Origin: JBBQFI01 sp038321775 | Lineage (GTDB): Bacteria > Verrucomicrobiota > Verrucomicrobiia > Chthoniobacterales > UBA10450 | Direction of reading: 5' to 3' | Assembly: GCA_038321775.1 (NCBI GenBank) | Contig: JBBQFI010000002.1 | Location: forward strand, 124,001 to 188,000 | DNA: 64,000 nt | Shown: piece after piece, positions 25,220 through 34,483 of the stretch | Layout: the number at the start of each line of letters is the position of its first letter | Position numbering within the stretch: position 1 is the first letter of the stretch | Translations under genes and position numbers: made by a program | Notes under the pieces: model-generated | What the model was told of the DNA's origin: nothing | Seen by the model: the letters and a program-made list of their open reading frames with translations, nothing else | The model's database searches: none

Positions 25220-28200
25220 TTACGGCACACCAGTTCCGGTCTGTGCCTTTACCAGTGAAATGTCCGTGCTGTTGATTGAACCGTTTACCGTCACGTCATT
25301 GCGGAAGTTCGCCGCGCCAACGACTCCATTCACGGGTGCGCCGGACTGCGCCTTGGTCTGCGCGATGTCGCTGGAATTCACCGCCTTGTTCGCAGTTGTG
25401 TCGCCCGCCAGCACATTCATGTTGACCGATTGATCTGGTAAAACCTGCGCAACCGCGTCGGTCACGCTGCTTACCTTCACTGTGATCTGTTGCGCATTCG
25501 TGACGCCAGTGAGGTTCACCGTCATCGTCTTACCAGCGAAAGTGGGCGAGCCCGAGACGCTGCCTGCGCCGCTAGTCACGCTCGCATTTCCGCTCACCAC
25601 GCCGTTGGTGAAAGTAAACACGAGGGTGTGATTTCCACCGGTGGCGCGACATTCAATGCCGGGGGCACCGGCGAGCGGCAAATTCACGTCAAAGGTTCCC
25701 GCCGCGGCGTGCGTTTTGCGCGAAACTGCAGAGACGAGTGACAACGGCGGCGCGCACTTGCCGAATCTGCCCGCGTAATAAATTCCGGCCAGTTCCGGTC
25801 CGGTCAGCGTGCGGTTGAAGATTTCCACTTCATCGAGGAAGCCGTTGAGTGATAAGATCGCTTCCGCTTTGCCGAGGGTCAGTTGCGCATTGGCTGGAGG
25901 AACAACCGCAGCATTTGTCTGATCGGTTCCGATCTGCGCGCCATTGACGTAGAACTTGTAAATGCTTCCGCTTCGCGTCACCGCGACGTGATACCACTGT
26001 CCGGTTGTCGGAAAGAATGGAATGCCAATATCAACGGCACCGCCAACCGCGGGTCCGTTGAGATGGATGGCGAGGTTCCCGCTCTTCAACCAGAAGATCC
26101 ATTTGTTGAGGAAGCCAGTTCCTTCGCTGTGTCCGACGAAAACATCCGAGCCGCTCACGCTATTGAACTTCACCCAGGTATCGATCGTGAACGGATTCGC
26201 GCCAAAGTCGTAGACCGTGTCGTTAGGCACATCGACTTCCTGAGTCGTTCCCTGGAATTGAAATGCTTTGTTCACTTCACCGGTCGCGTTTGCATTCGCG
26301 CCACCCGCGAGCGTACCGTCGTGTCCGCCAACGAGATCGGAAGCATTCCCATCACCGGGCCACCAGCTGATCATGTTTGCGGGCGGCGGCGTGCATGGCA
26401 CTGCGTTCACCGTGAGAGTAAACGCTTGCGTCGCATCCGTGCCCACACCGTTGCTCGCTTTCAGTGTGAATGGATAACTTCCATCGGTGTCTGCGTTCGG
26501 AGTTCCGCTAAGAACGCCCGCTGAACTTAACGTCACACCGCCGGGAAGTGCGCCGGTTTCACTAAACGTCGGTACTGGGAATCCCGTCGCGGTCGCGCTA
26601 AACGTGCCGAATGTGCCCACGGTAAATGTTGCATTATCCGCGCTCGTGATTGCGGGCGGCTGGTTGACGGTGAGCGTGAAACTCTGCATCGCGTCGCTCC
26701 CGATGCCATTGCTCGCCGTGAATGTGATTGGATAACTTCCGCCCGTTCCGGCTGCGGGCGTTCCGCTGAGAACGCCACTGGAATTATCAAACATCACTCC
26801 GCTTGGGATTGCGCCCGTTTTGCTCAAGGTCGGCGTTGGGAATCCGGTCTTGGTCACCGTGAATGTGCCGGCAGTTCCCACAGTGAACGTTGTGCTGTTC
26901 GCGCTTGTGATTGAGGGTGCTTCATTCACCGTGAGCGTGAAGCTCTGCATGGCATTCGGTGCGATCGTATTCGCCGCGGTGATCGTAATGTTATAGACAC
27001 CACCGGTCCCGGCCGCAGGTGTTCCGTGTAACAAACCATTTGCGTCCAGGCTGACGCCGGTGGGTAAACCACTTGTCGTGAAAGTTGGCGACGGCGCCCC
27101 GTTAGCAGTGACACTGAAGTTACCGTTCGTTCCGACGGTAAACGTCGTGTTGTCTGCGCTCGTGAACGTCGGCGGAATGCCGAGCAGCGTTACGGTAGGG
27201 TCAGTTGCGCCGCCCACCGTTGGGTCGTCCGTCAACACGTTGCTGAAATTGCTGCCGCTGACTGTTCCCTGACTGGAAATCTGCTGTGGGTTACCGGCGA
27301 TCGGCCCGATCGTGACCGAGTATTGAATCTTGACCGACTTGTTAGGCGGCAGTGTTCCGATGACCACCGGCGCGGTGAGGAAATGCATGTCGCCGCCGGT
27401 GTGCGGCATTGCTCCCCTGGCCTGATCCTTGGCAGGCAAGCGGCGCTCACCTTTGGTCAGGTAGCCATACATCAAGCTATCCCGGTCCTGTTCGAGATAG
27501 GAATCGTCTAGACCAAGCGCATGACCCATCTCGTGCATGATCGCCGTAAGCAAATCGATGCGTCCCGCCGGCACGCTGGATGGAGTCGTGTAACGGCGCG
27601 TGTCGTCGCCGATAAAGGCTGTGTCGTCCGCACCGATGAACCAACCATTGCCGCCGGCATTATTATCGACGCTAATGTGTTTCCCATTGGCTTCGCCCAA
27701 TCGGAGGTCCGGGAGGTCCGTTACTTGGAATTTCAGCCTGCGCAGCATGGCGAGTTGGTTGTCGTTCAAGCCCGTAGCGCCCCAGCGTTCCAATGCAGCA
27801 GAAACAATCACGTCCAGCTCTGGCTGTGTCAGCGATGCAGTGGCTTGGGGAAGGCTGCGCATCACGGGTGCAGCCTGCGGTTGAGCACCGAACTCATCCA
27901 AGGGAGCCTGCGTAATTTGTTCACTCGTTAGACCGCGGGCTTCCAGGGATTCAATATCCGGAGCGACCATGGAATCGAGGAGAGCCCTGGTCAGAAGTTG
28001 GTCGTCAAGTTTCGTGATCGAAGCCGCCACCCCACCTTCCGCGAAAAGGAGCGGTGTCGCGCAGGCAGCACCACCAGGGTAATCTCCGCTGTTACCGCGC
28101 TGCGTGAATACTTGAGAAGCTCCTACGGTGTTATTTCCTACTATGTAGTCGGTGACCGCATTCCCTGACCCACCCACGGCCGTCGAGGACCCGCCGTAAC

Positions 28201-30739
28201 CGGGCAACCTGTGGTGCGACAGGAACCGCACGTTCGTAACTATTGCGAAAGTTGAGCCACACCCGCAGGTACCATCATAGGTGCCGCTGATGTCGTTTTT
28301 CAGCGCGCCAGCTCCGCCGATGCCAAGACACCCGTCGATATTCGCGCTTGCAGTTGTGCCGATGCTCGTTTCGATCCCATGCGCGATGAGGCCGGTGGGG
28401 TTATATATTTTATTGCCGACGATGTTGACGTTTACGTCAGCGCCCCCGGTGCCATTCGCCGTCACCTTAATCCCCGTCCCGCCGAACTGTTGAATGAAGT
28501 TGTTCGCGATGCGCGTCGAAATCGAGCCGGTGCCGCCGATGTAGTTCACGTCAATGCCATGGCAATTGCTCGTAGCATTGGGTTCGCACGCTTGGCCAGC
28601 CGTCGTGCCGTTCGAGTCCTCTCCGATGTGATTGCCGGAGGCGGTGCCGGTGAATGCTCCGTTATACGGATTTGCACCAGCGTAGAGAATACTCTGCAAA
28701 TTTACCCTGTTGAACTCGGAGTTCGTCACGTCATACGAGCCATTCATTCCGTTCTGCGCCTGGATGATGACGCCGCCTGCGGTGTTGTCGAACGAGCAGT
28801 TCGTCGTAGTGCCACCGAAGGTGCCCGAAGCGGACACCGGGTTGATGAGCACGGAATTACCGGGAAGGCTATTGTTAAAGACCACCCCGGTCAGATTGAG
28901 TGTCACCGTCACACTCGTGCCGCTCACTGGCAGGTCGACCAGGAGAGCTTGATTCGTGAATGTATTGGTTTGGGTTGTTTTTCCGATTTCCGTCGTGCTC
29001 GTGTCCATGGTGGGGTAGACGTTATTCGTCCGCGTACCGGTAATTCCAAGCGTCAGCGTTGAACTGGGATCGAAATTCGAAAGCGCTATTTGATACGCGG
29101 CGTTATCCTTGATCATCGTATCGGTGATCGAGCAGGTGCCCTTGAGATTTTGGAAGGCCAACCCATCCTCAAAATCCTCATCACCGTTGCCAGTGATGGT
29201 CGAGTTCGACATCGTGAACGTCGTCACGTTATTACCGTTGATGCCCATCTGATTGCTGCCGGTAACGCTCACCCGCGTGAGTGTGACACCAGTGACATTC
29301 TGCAAGTATATGCCCGCCACGCAGCTCAGGTTGCTTCCCGATGTCAGTGCGCCACCACACTGTGTCGAACTGCCCGGGACCACTTGGGTCTGGGCGTCGT
29401 TCGTCAGATTCATGTTCGTGAGGGTGAGATTCATCGAAGTGGTAACTCTTACGCCATCGGACGTCGTGTTCTGGATCGTGCCGCCGCTGCCGGCCGTTGT
29501 GCTGACCCCCGTAACCGTGAAGCTACCGGTCGTGTTACACACCGTGTTAAGCACGATACCGTTAGTGCCGCCGTTGGCGGAGATGCTGGTAAAGGACAAG
29601 GTCCCATCAGCGCTCGACAAGGAAACGGCCGTGCCGGTCGTGGTCGTAACGCTCACCTCGCTCACGTTGACCCCTGTGATCGCCCCTGCGGGATCGTTCA
29701 TGCCGGTTGAAGTGGTCGTAGCAAGGTTAAGGCCTTGGACGCGCGCATTGGCCTCCAGCGTAACCGTACTTTGGAGTGTGGGGCGGACTCCGGCGATCGA
29801 TGGCCGCGCCGGGGTATCCGTCCCCGGCGAAATCCCCATAAGCGCGTCGAAGGTGTTCGTAGGCGAATTCGTCGCGCCCTGGCCGATCAGCCACTCAGTC
29901 GTATTCAGCGCGACACCGTTGGCGTAGTTGATGGACGAGCCAGAGTTGTTCAAGACGAAGATGCGATGGTTCGCCGCGTCGACCGCCGCGGCTTGCGCGA
30001 CCGTCTGGAATGCTTTCGAATTGGTGCCGGTCCAGGTGCCGTTCCCGCCCGCTGGCGCTGAGTCGTCAACAAACCAGATAACCGGACCGCTTACCGTAAT
30101 GGAAACGGTGCCGGTAGCACTGCCGGCAGGCGTGCCGGCCACGCCGTTGCTGATCGTGTAGGTAAACGTGTCGGTGCCGGTAAAGCCAGGCGGGGCGGAG
30201 TAGACAAAGCGGCCGACGTTTGCGCCACTGGTAGTCATCGCAACAATACCGCCATTGGAACTGGTACCGCTCTGAGTGATGGTCAACGCGGAGAGAGCGA
30301 CCGGGTTTCCGGCCAGGATACCGGGATAATCATTGGTCACGACGGTGAAGCCACTCGTGGCCGTGTTCACAGTCTGGTTCGCCTGGACCGTCTGCGGATA
30401 CGTGTCGTCCCGGGCCACGGAAGTGACATTGAGGCTGCCGGCCACCTCGGAAGTGTTAGCCGCCGTGGGATCCGTCAGCGTAACGCCGGTGGCGTCATTG
30501 CTGCCCGTGCTGTTGATCTGGATCGTGTAGGTGACCGTCTCACCGACCATCTTACGGGTCGCGGCAGGAACGCCATCGTCCTGCGTCGCCGTGATGATCG
30601 GACCACCGATGCCATTCGGACCCGCTGATTTTTTCGGCGCCCTCTGCGCCGAAGCAATGTTTGCCGCCAGGAAAAAACACAACGTCAGAATGACGTTGTT
30701 ATATAAGAGAGGAGAGAGAGAGAATCGGGAACGATTCAT
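25220..30739 (-). CDS. Giant secreted multidomain surface protein with zincin motif and dockerin-like tail
   Basis: An 1839-residue protein. Order: signal peptide (ends near NIASAQ), a DUF11-like domain (GETVTYTIQINSTG), a cadherin-like segment, a long parallel beta-helix region (about 230-850), a metalloprotease-type motif HEMGHALGLDD near residue 1066 (HExxHxxGxxD, as in metzincins), a second DUF11-like domain, three near-identical putative-Ig (He_PIG) repeats of about 87 residues (about 1188-1446), a LamG-like domain (WWPGDGN near 1455), and a dockerin-like tail with two DxxxNxAVNSSDI / DVTVNGSINSTDI repeats. It likely binds and cleaves extracellular polymers. It lies inside the tRNA-flanked region. 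Confidence 0.85.
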   Translation of the reverse strand: MNRSRFSLSPLLYNNVILTLCFFLAANIASAQRAPKKSAGPNGIGGPIITATQDDGVPAATRKMVGETVTYTIQINSTGSNDATGVTLTDPTAANTSEVAGSLNVTSVARDDTYPQTVQANQTVNTATSGFTVVTNDYPGILAGNPVALSALTITQSGTSSNGGIVAMTTSGANVGRFVYSAPPGFTGTDTFTYTISNGVAGTPAGSATGTVSITVSGPVIWFVDDSAPAGGNGTWTGTNSKAFQTVAQAAAVDAANHRIFVLNNSGSSINYANGVALNTTEWLIGQGATNSPTNTFDALMGISPGTDTPARPSIAGVRPTLQSTVTLEANARVQGLNLATTTSTGMNDPAGAITGVNVSEVSVTTTTGTAVSLSSADGTLSFTSISANGGTNGIVLNTVCNTTGSFTVTGVSTTAGSGGTIQNTTSDGVRVTTSMNLTLTNMNLTNDAQTQVVPGSSTQCGGALTSGSNLSCVAGIYLQNVTGVTLTRVSVTGSNQMGINGNNVTTFTMSNSTITGNGDEDFEDGLAFQNLKGTCSITDTMIKDNAAYQIALSNFDPSSTLTLGITGTRTNNVYPTMDTSTTEIGKTTQTNTFTNQALLVDLPVSGTSVTVTLNLTGVVFNNSLPGNSVLINPVSASGTFGGTTTNCSFDNTAGGVIIQAQNGMNGSYDVTNSEFNRVNLQSILYAGANPYNGAFTGTASGNHIGEDSNGTTAGQACEPNATSNCHGIDVNYIGGTGSISTRIANNFIQQFGGTGIKVTANGTGGADVNVNIVGNKIYNPTGLIAHGIETSIGTTASANIDGCLGIGGAGALKNDISGTYDGTCGCGSTFAIVTNVRFLSHHRLPGYGGSSTAVGGSGNAVTDYIVGNNTVGASQVFTQRGNSGDYPGGAACATPLLFAEGGVAASITKLDDQLLTRALLDSMVAPDIESLEARGLTSEQITQAPLDEFGAQPQAAPVMRSLPQATASLTQPELDVIVSAALERWGATGLNDNQLAMLRRLKFQVTDLPDLRLGEANGKHISVDNNAGGNGWFIGADDTAFIGDDTRRYTTPSSVPAGRIDLLTAIMHEMGHALGLDDSYLEQDRDSLMYGYLTKGERRLPAKDQARGAMPHTGGDMHFLTAPVVIGTLPPNKSVKIQYSVTIGPIAGNPQQISSQGTVSGSNFSNVLTDDPTVGGATDPTVTLLGIPPTFTSADNTTFTVGTNGNFSVTANGAPSPTFTTSGLPTGVSLDANGLLHGTPAAGTGGVYNITITAANTIAPNAMQSFTLTVNEAPSITSANSTTFTVGTAGTFTVTKTGFPTPTLSKTGAIPSGVMFDNSSGVLSGTPAAGTGGSYPITFTASNGIGSDAMQSFTLTVNQPPAITSADNATFTVGTFGTFSATATGFPVPTFSETGALPGGVTLSSAGVLSGTPNADTDGSYPFTLKASNGVGTDATQAFTLTVNAVPCTPPPANMISWWPGDGNASDLVGGHDGTLAGGANANATGEVNKAFQFQGTTQEVDVPNDTVYDFGANPFTIDTWVKFNSVSGSDVFVGHSEGTGFLNKWIFWLKSGNLAIHLNGPAVGGAVDIGIPFFPTTGQWYHVAVTRSGSIYKFYVNGAQIGTDQTNAAVVPPANAQLTLGKAEAILSLNGFLDEVEIFNRTLTGPELAGIYYAGRFGKCAPPLSLVSAVSRKTHAAAGTFDVNLPLAGAPGIECRATGGNHTLVFTFTNGVVSGNASVTSGAGSVSGSPTFAGKTMTVNLTGVTNAQQITVKVSSVTDAVAQVLPDQSVNMNVLAGDTTANKAVNSSDIAQTKAQSGAPVNGVVGAANFRNDVTVNGSINSTDISLVKAQTGTGVP

Positions 30740-30773
30740 AAGGGGCCTTCCGTTGCGTGGACTGACGTTTCAC

Positions 30774-30802
30774 GTCGTAAGAAAAATGCGCAAAAAGGTC
30801 AA
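30774..30802 (-). promoter_or_regulatory. Promoter of the giant surface-protein gene
   Basis: Read on the minus strand: TTGACC (30802-30797), a 17-bp spacer, TACGAC (30779-30774), about 35 bp before the start codon. A GACGT-GAA-ACGTC inverted repeat overlaps and follows the -10 element and could be an operator. Confidence 0.45.
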
Positions 30803-30846
30803 GCCTAAACGCGGCCGGTGACGGATAAGATTTTTCTATCACCCGC

Positions 30847-31022
30847 TGTGTCACCCGAGCAACAAAAATCAGCGCATTTGGGATAATTGCTGACAACGCG
30901 GAAGTAATCGTAACCTTCGCGACAATGCTGAATTGCTAACGCCTAACGATTAGTGATGACTCCAGCAAAAACGCCGCTTTTACCTTAGAAAAACGCCGTT
31001 CTATCCGTTGAACTACGGGGAC
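30847..31022. repeat. Repeat copy A, ending in an orphan 5' half of tRNA-Arg
   Basis: About 176 bp, closely matching copy B at 32151-32324 (shared ATCAGCGCATTTGGGATAAT, GCTAACGCCTAACGATTAG and more). Its right end, 30996-31022 on the minus strand, is 27 nt identical to the 5' half (acceptor strand and D-arm) of the tRNA-Arg at 22004-22075. The anticodon stem does not pair, so it is not a functional tRNA. It contains one TCGTTAGG motif. The surrounding 491-bp gap (30740-31231) otherwise holds only the promoter described separately. Confidence 0.8.
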
Positions 31023-31231
31023 AAATAGCGATGGGCGAGTCTCGATTTGTCGTTGCGGGTTGTCTAGCACGCGTGTGAAATTGGGATTCTCGTCGCACGA
31101 ATAGAGCGGGTCATAATAAGATAAGAAAATCGCGAGCGAGTTAAAGTTCGCGATTAGTAGTCAGCGATCTCGTGCCTCCATGGCTCAAGTGGGAAGCGGC
31201 ATTCCGGAGAGCTGGAGAGCGCCAACGGAGC

Positions 31232-31456
31232 TTACGAGCTGCTGTCTTTCTTAATTAATCGCCCGGACTGGACGTCCACGAAATGAGTTTCATGCAGTTT
31301 TGGGAGCTGGCTATCGGAAAGACGCGTGGTGATTACGCCATAGCCCTCGGGCGCCAGCGGTGTGGCCTTGAGGAGTATGCTTGTTCCTGGCCGCAGTTGT
31401 CCCCATGCGGTAATACGCCCGGAGGCGTCATGCCATAAATGAATTTCGTTTTCCAT
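31232..31456 (-). CDS. Hypothetical protein
   Basis: A 74-residue protein from the ATG at 31456 (MENEIHLWHD), beginning 5 nt after the stop of the preceding gene. It has no signal peptide. Sequence (SGRITAWGQLRPGTSILLKATPLAPEGYGVITTRL) suggests a small beta-rich domain. Not recognised. Together with its partner it is the sole cargo between repeat copies A and B. Confidence 0.5.
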   Translation of the reverse strand: MENEIHLWHDASGRITAWGQLRPGTSILLKATPLAPEGYGVITTRLSDSQLPKLHETHFVDVQSGRLIKKDSSS

Positions 31457-31461
31457 TTTCG

Positions 31462-31755
31462 TTACTGCAACGGTTCGAAAAAAACGGCCACGTCGACGAA
31501 CGGCAGCGGCGCGGCGCCCTGACTTTCGGAGACATTGGTGACCCAAATCGTGTGCGCCAAGGTACCATCCGTCGCTTCGCCTGCCACGCGAGAATCGACA
31601 ATAATAGATGGAACAAATGCTCCGGGCCTGGAGGAGGTGCGTCTAGCGCGCACATCGATTGCGCTAAATTGATCGGCCGGGAAGCCATGCAGATAAATGC
31701 CGACAGTCGCGCCCGGCTCCAGAAGACCAAAACTGTATCCAATGAAAGCTGACAT
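31462..31755 (-). CDS. Hypothetical protein
   Basis: A 97-residue protein (MSAFIGYSFGLLEPGATVGIY). Predicted beta-rich, with a HTIWVTNVSESQGAAPLPFVDVAVFFEPLQ end typical of a small Ig-like or jelly-roll fold. No signal peptide. Forms a two-gene unit with the next gene, between two tRNA-tailed repeats. Not recognised. Confidence 0.5.
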   Translation of the reverse strand: MSAFIGYSFGLLEPGATVGIYLHGFPADQFSAIDVRARRTSSRPGAFVPSIIVDSRVAGEATDGTLAHTIWVTNVSESQGAAPLPFVDVAVFFEPLQ

Positions 31756-32150
31756 TTAGTGTAAGTCGGAGGTAAGAACGATCATATTTGCGCACATCTC
31801 ACACTAACATACTACGAGAATGAACAAATCGACCACAAAATACCAAAAGTCGAGGTAGCCATCAAACTTTCTGCTAGCGGGGGCACCGCTCTTTTGCGAT
31901 ACAGCGACCATGAATAGCCGTGAAGTGCTGACGAAGTACGTCTTGGATTTACGGCGTTTCCTCTCCCCTCATCTGAAACCAGGAGCCGCTATTGAGGCCG
32001 TTATTCATCCGACCAACAATCGGCGGCCTAAGAGCTTTTGCCGGTAGAGGCGTTGGCGAAACTGCTTTCAGAAGGTCAAAAGAAGGCTCCCTGACGATGG
32101 TTTCGGCGGGCGGCATGCGTCGCCGCCACTTGTGAGTTTGTGTCACCGGT
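31756..32150. other. Gap with a possible 45-codon ORF
   Basis: Nothing convincing is coded here. A short plus-strand frame at 31910-32047 starts with ATG and reads MNSREVLTKYVLDLRRF in its first part; it may be a remnant of a larger gene. Together with repeat copy B and the 38 bp after it, this makes up the 607-bp gap before the S9 peptidase gene. Confidence 0.3.
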
Positions 32151-32324
32151 TGTATCACCCGGGACTAGAAATCAGCGCATTTGGGATAATTGCTGACAAT
32201 GCGGAAGTAATCGTAACCTTCTCGACAATGCTAAATTGCTAACGCCTAACGATTAGTGATGACCGGAGCAAAAACACGATTTCGCCTTAGGAAACCCTTG
32301 TTTTATCCGTTGAACTACGGGGAC
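32151..32324. repeat. Repeat copy B, ending in an orphan 5' half of tRNA-Arg
   Basis: About 174 bp, the partner of copy A at 30847-31022. Its right end (32287-32324, minus strand) matches the tRNA-Arg 5' half through the anticodon loop (TTTCCTAA retained), with a few mismatches and unpaired anticodon stem. It lies 38 bp from the end of the S9 peptidase gene and marks the right border of the accessory region. Confidence 0.8.
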
Positions 32325-32362
32325 GAAAAGATCGGCGAATCTCGAATGCAACTGCGCGATTC

Positions 32363-34483
32363 CTAGTGCGTCCTTGGCGCGCTGGATGTGGCAGGCAATT
32401 TGCGATCGAAAAAATCAGTCGTCGCTTTGTAAGCACGAACCCAGTCACCCCAGCGGAGCAATTCGTGAATCTCATCGGGGAAGATTAATTCTTCGAACGT
32501 TACCTTTTGTGCGCGCAGATGCTGGGCGAGATCGGTTGTTTGCTGAAAAGGAACGTTCCGATCGTCATCGCCGTGAATAAGCAGGACGGGAGAACGCCAT
32601 GTCGCCACGCTCGCGACGACGGAGGATTTAAGCGCGAACTCGTGCGCTTCCTTCGCATCAGGAGCAGCGTCCGGGTTCTCCTCTTCCCACATGGGCAAAA
32701 ATTCGGACCAGTCATGGACGCCGTGAAAGTCCACGCCCGCCCTGAAAATATCGGAATTGCGCGCCAACCCGAGTGCGGTGAGCACTCCGCCATAGGAACC
32801 ACCCCAGAGCCCGATGCGGTGCGGATCCACTGTTTCCAATCCCTGAAGGAATTTCGCGCCGGCGAGCACATCCTGATATTCCGCGGCGCCGCGCCAAACC
32901 GTGTTCGGTGCCTCGCGGAAGGCGCGGCCAAACATGATGCCGAGCCGGTAGTTCACGGAGAGGACGGTGTAGCCTTTACTCGTTAGGTACTGGTTCTCAG
33001 CATAGGCGTTGGAGTAGTATTGCATGTAGTGAAAGCCGAGCATCATTTGTCGGATCGGTCCGCCGTGCGTGAAGATCAGAGCTGGTCCGCGCTGCTTTTG
33101 ATTGCGGGGAAGAAATAATTGGCCGTGAATTGTCAGGCCATCGCTGCTTTTAAACTCGACCTCCTTCGGGGTCACGAGCTGTCCCTGCGGAAATTCGGAC
33201 GGGATGGCGTTCTTCGCGATTAACTCGCGTCCGCCCTTCGCGATCCGATAAGGCATGGCGGGAGATGTCGCGCTCGATCCGAGGCACAACACGGTTTTGC
33301 CATCGCTCGTTTCCACAGGACTCCACTCGATCGTTGCGCCACTGGTTAGGGCCTCCGGTTTTTCGCCAGCATGACTCACGCGCCAAATATGTCGCCGCTC
33401 GATATCGTTCTGGTTGGATGTGTAAAGAACGCTCCGTTTGTCCGCGCTCAATTGCACGTCTTCCACATCGAAGTCGCCGGGAGTAAGCAATTGCGGCGTC
33501 CCGCCTTCGACCGAAATGGAATAGAGATGATTGCGACCGTCTTTCTCCGATGCGAAAACAATCCGTCCCGCGCTTGTGAATTGAAGAGACTGGAACGCGA
33601 AAGGAGATAATGAGTCCTGCATCGCGTTGCCACTTTGAAATAATTCATGTCCCTCGCCGGTCTGCACATCAGCGGTTCGGAGCGACCAGGGATGCGGATA
33701 AAGGGGAATAATCGGACGCTTAAATTCGCGCCCGGGTCGGCGGATGAAGGCGACGCGCTTGCTGTCTGGCGACCAACGCGGCGCCGCGTCGCGATCGGTC
33801 GAAGGCGAAAGGTAAGTAACGCGTTTCTTCTCAACCTCCAGCACCGCTATAAAAGAGTGGTCCTTGCGATTGGAGCGGAAGACAATCCGTTTCCCATCCG
33901 GCGACCAGCGTGGCATGTCGCTTTCGCCATTCAAATCCTCGAGCTGTTCCGCTTTTTTTCCGCCAGCGACCGGCGCGATCCAAAGATGCTTCTTTGTCGG
34001 CCAGACCACGCTTTGACCATTCGGCGAAATCTGGAGATCTTCGCATTCCTCTTTGTTACAACCCAGGTCTCCCAGCATGCGTGGTTCGCCACCCTGAACA
34101 TCGATCGCCCATACCTGCTGCTTCGGTGTGTGGGCTAAACTTTCCGGGTTGGCCGCGTTTCCTTCCGCATTCACTTCGCTTCCACGCGCATATACAATTG
34201 TTTTTCCATCTGGCGTGAGACGAACACTCGCAATCTGCTGCCCATCGTCTCCGTGATAGTGTGTCACCTGCCTGGGTGTGAAGTCAGGCCCATCCGCTAT
34301 CCAGATGTTGCGCTCCCCTTTGTTATTGAAAATCCATGCGACCCGTGGTGCGGCCTCCGCCGCGGTGAGACCTAGGGGATAAGGCGCGCTTAATGCCTGT
34401 TCGATGGTAAAGCCCTGCCCAAAACACAGGCATGGCAGCAGCGAGATGATTGCGATAACAGAATAGCGACATCGTAGCTTCAT
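32363..34483 (-). CDS. S9 family (prolyl oligopeptidase-type) exported peptidase
   Basis: A 706-residue protein from the ATG at 34483, which overlaps the TGA of the permease gene (ATGA) and begins with a signal peptide (YSVIAIISLLPCLCFG). The N-terminal ~400 residues are a TolB-like propeller (IWIADGPDFTPRQVT, MPRWSPDGKRIVF, APRWSPDSKRVAF). The C-terminal alpha/beta-hydrolase carries the nucleophile in GGSYGG, the Asp in HGDDDRNVP and the His in PDEIHEL. Such enzymes release dipeptides or cleave short peptides, including acylated ones. As the last gene of the D-peptide locus it probably trims peptides in the periplasm. Confidence 0.88.
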   Translation of the reverse strand: MKLRCRYSVIAIISLLPCLCFGQGFTIEQALSAPYPLGLTAAEAAPRVAWIFNNKGERNIWIADGPDFTPRQVTHYHGDDGQQIASVRLTPDGKTIVYARGSEVNAEGNAANPESLAHTPKQQVWAIDVQGGEPRMLGDLGCNKEECEDLQISPNGQSVVWPTKKHLWIAPVAGGKKAEQLEDLNGESDMPRWSPDGKRIVFRSNRKDHSFIAVLEVEKKRVTYLSPSTDRDAAPRWSPDSKRVAFIRRPGREFKRPIIPLYPHPWSLRTADVQTGEGHELFQSGNAMQDSLSPFAFQSLQFTSAGRIVFASEKDGRNHLYSISVEGGTPQLLTPGDFDVEDVQLSADKRSVLYTSNQNDIERRHIWRVSHAGEKPEALTSGATIEWSPVETSDGKTVLCLGSSATSPAMPYRIAKGGRELIAKNAIPSEFPQGQLVTPKEVEFKSSDGLTIHGQLFLPRNQKQRGPALIFTHGGPIRQMMLGFHYMQYYSNAYAENQYLTSKGYTVLSVNYRLGIMFGRAFREAPNTVWRGAAEYQDVLAGAKFLQGLETVDPHRIGLWGGSYGGVLTALGLARNSDIFRAGVDFHGVHDWSEFLPMWEEENPDAAPDAKEAHEFALKSSVVASVATWRSPVLLIHGDDDRNVPFQQTTDLAQHLRAQKVTFEELIFPDEIHELLRWGDWVRAYKATTDFFDRKLPATSSAPRTH

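Noticed and set aside
30941..30950. Integron attC/attI core sites, because GCCTAAC/GTTAGGC match the core consensus
   Set aside because: Copies are scattered singly through core genes, lack the paired R and L boxes and foldable ends of attC, and no integron integrase is present.
30996..31022. Second and third tRNA-Arg genes (also 32287-32324)
   Set aside because: Only the 5' half is present; anticodon stems do not pair and there is no T-arm or 3' acceptor strand.
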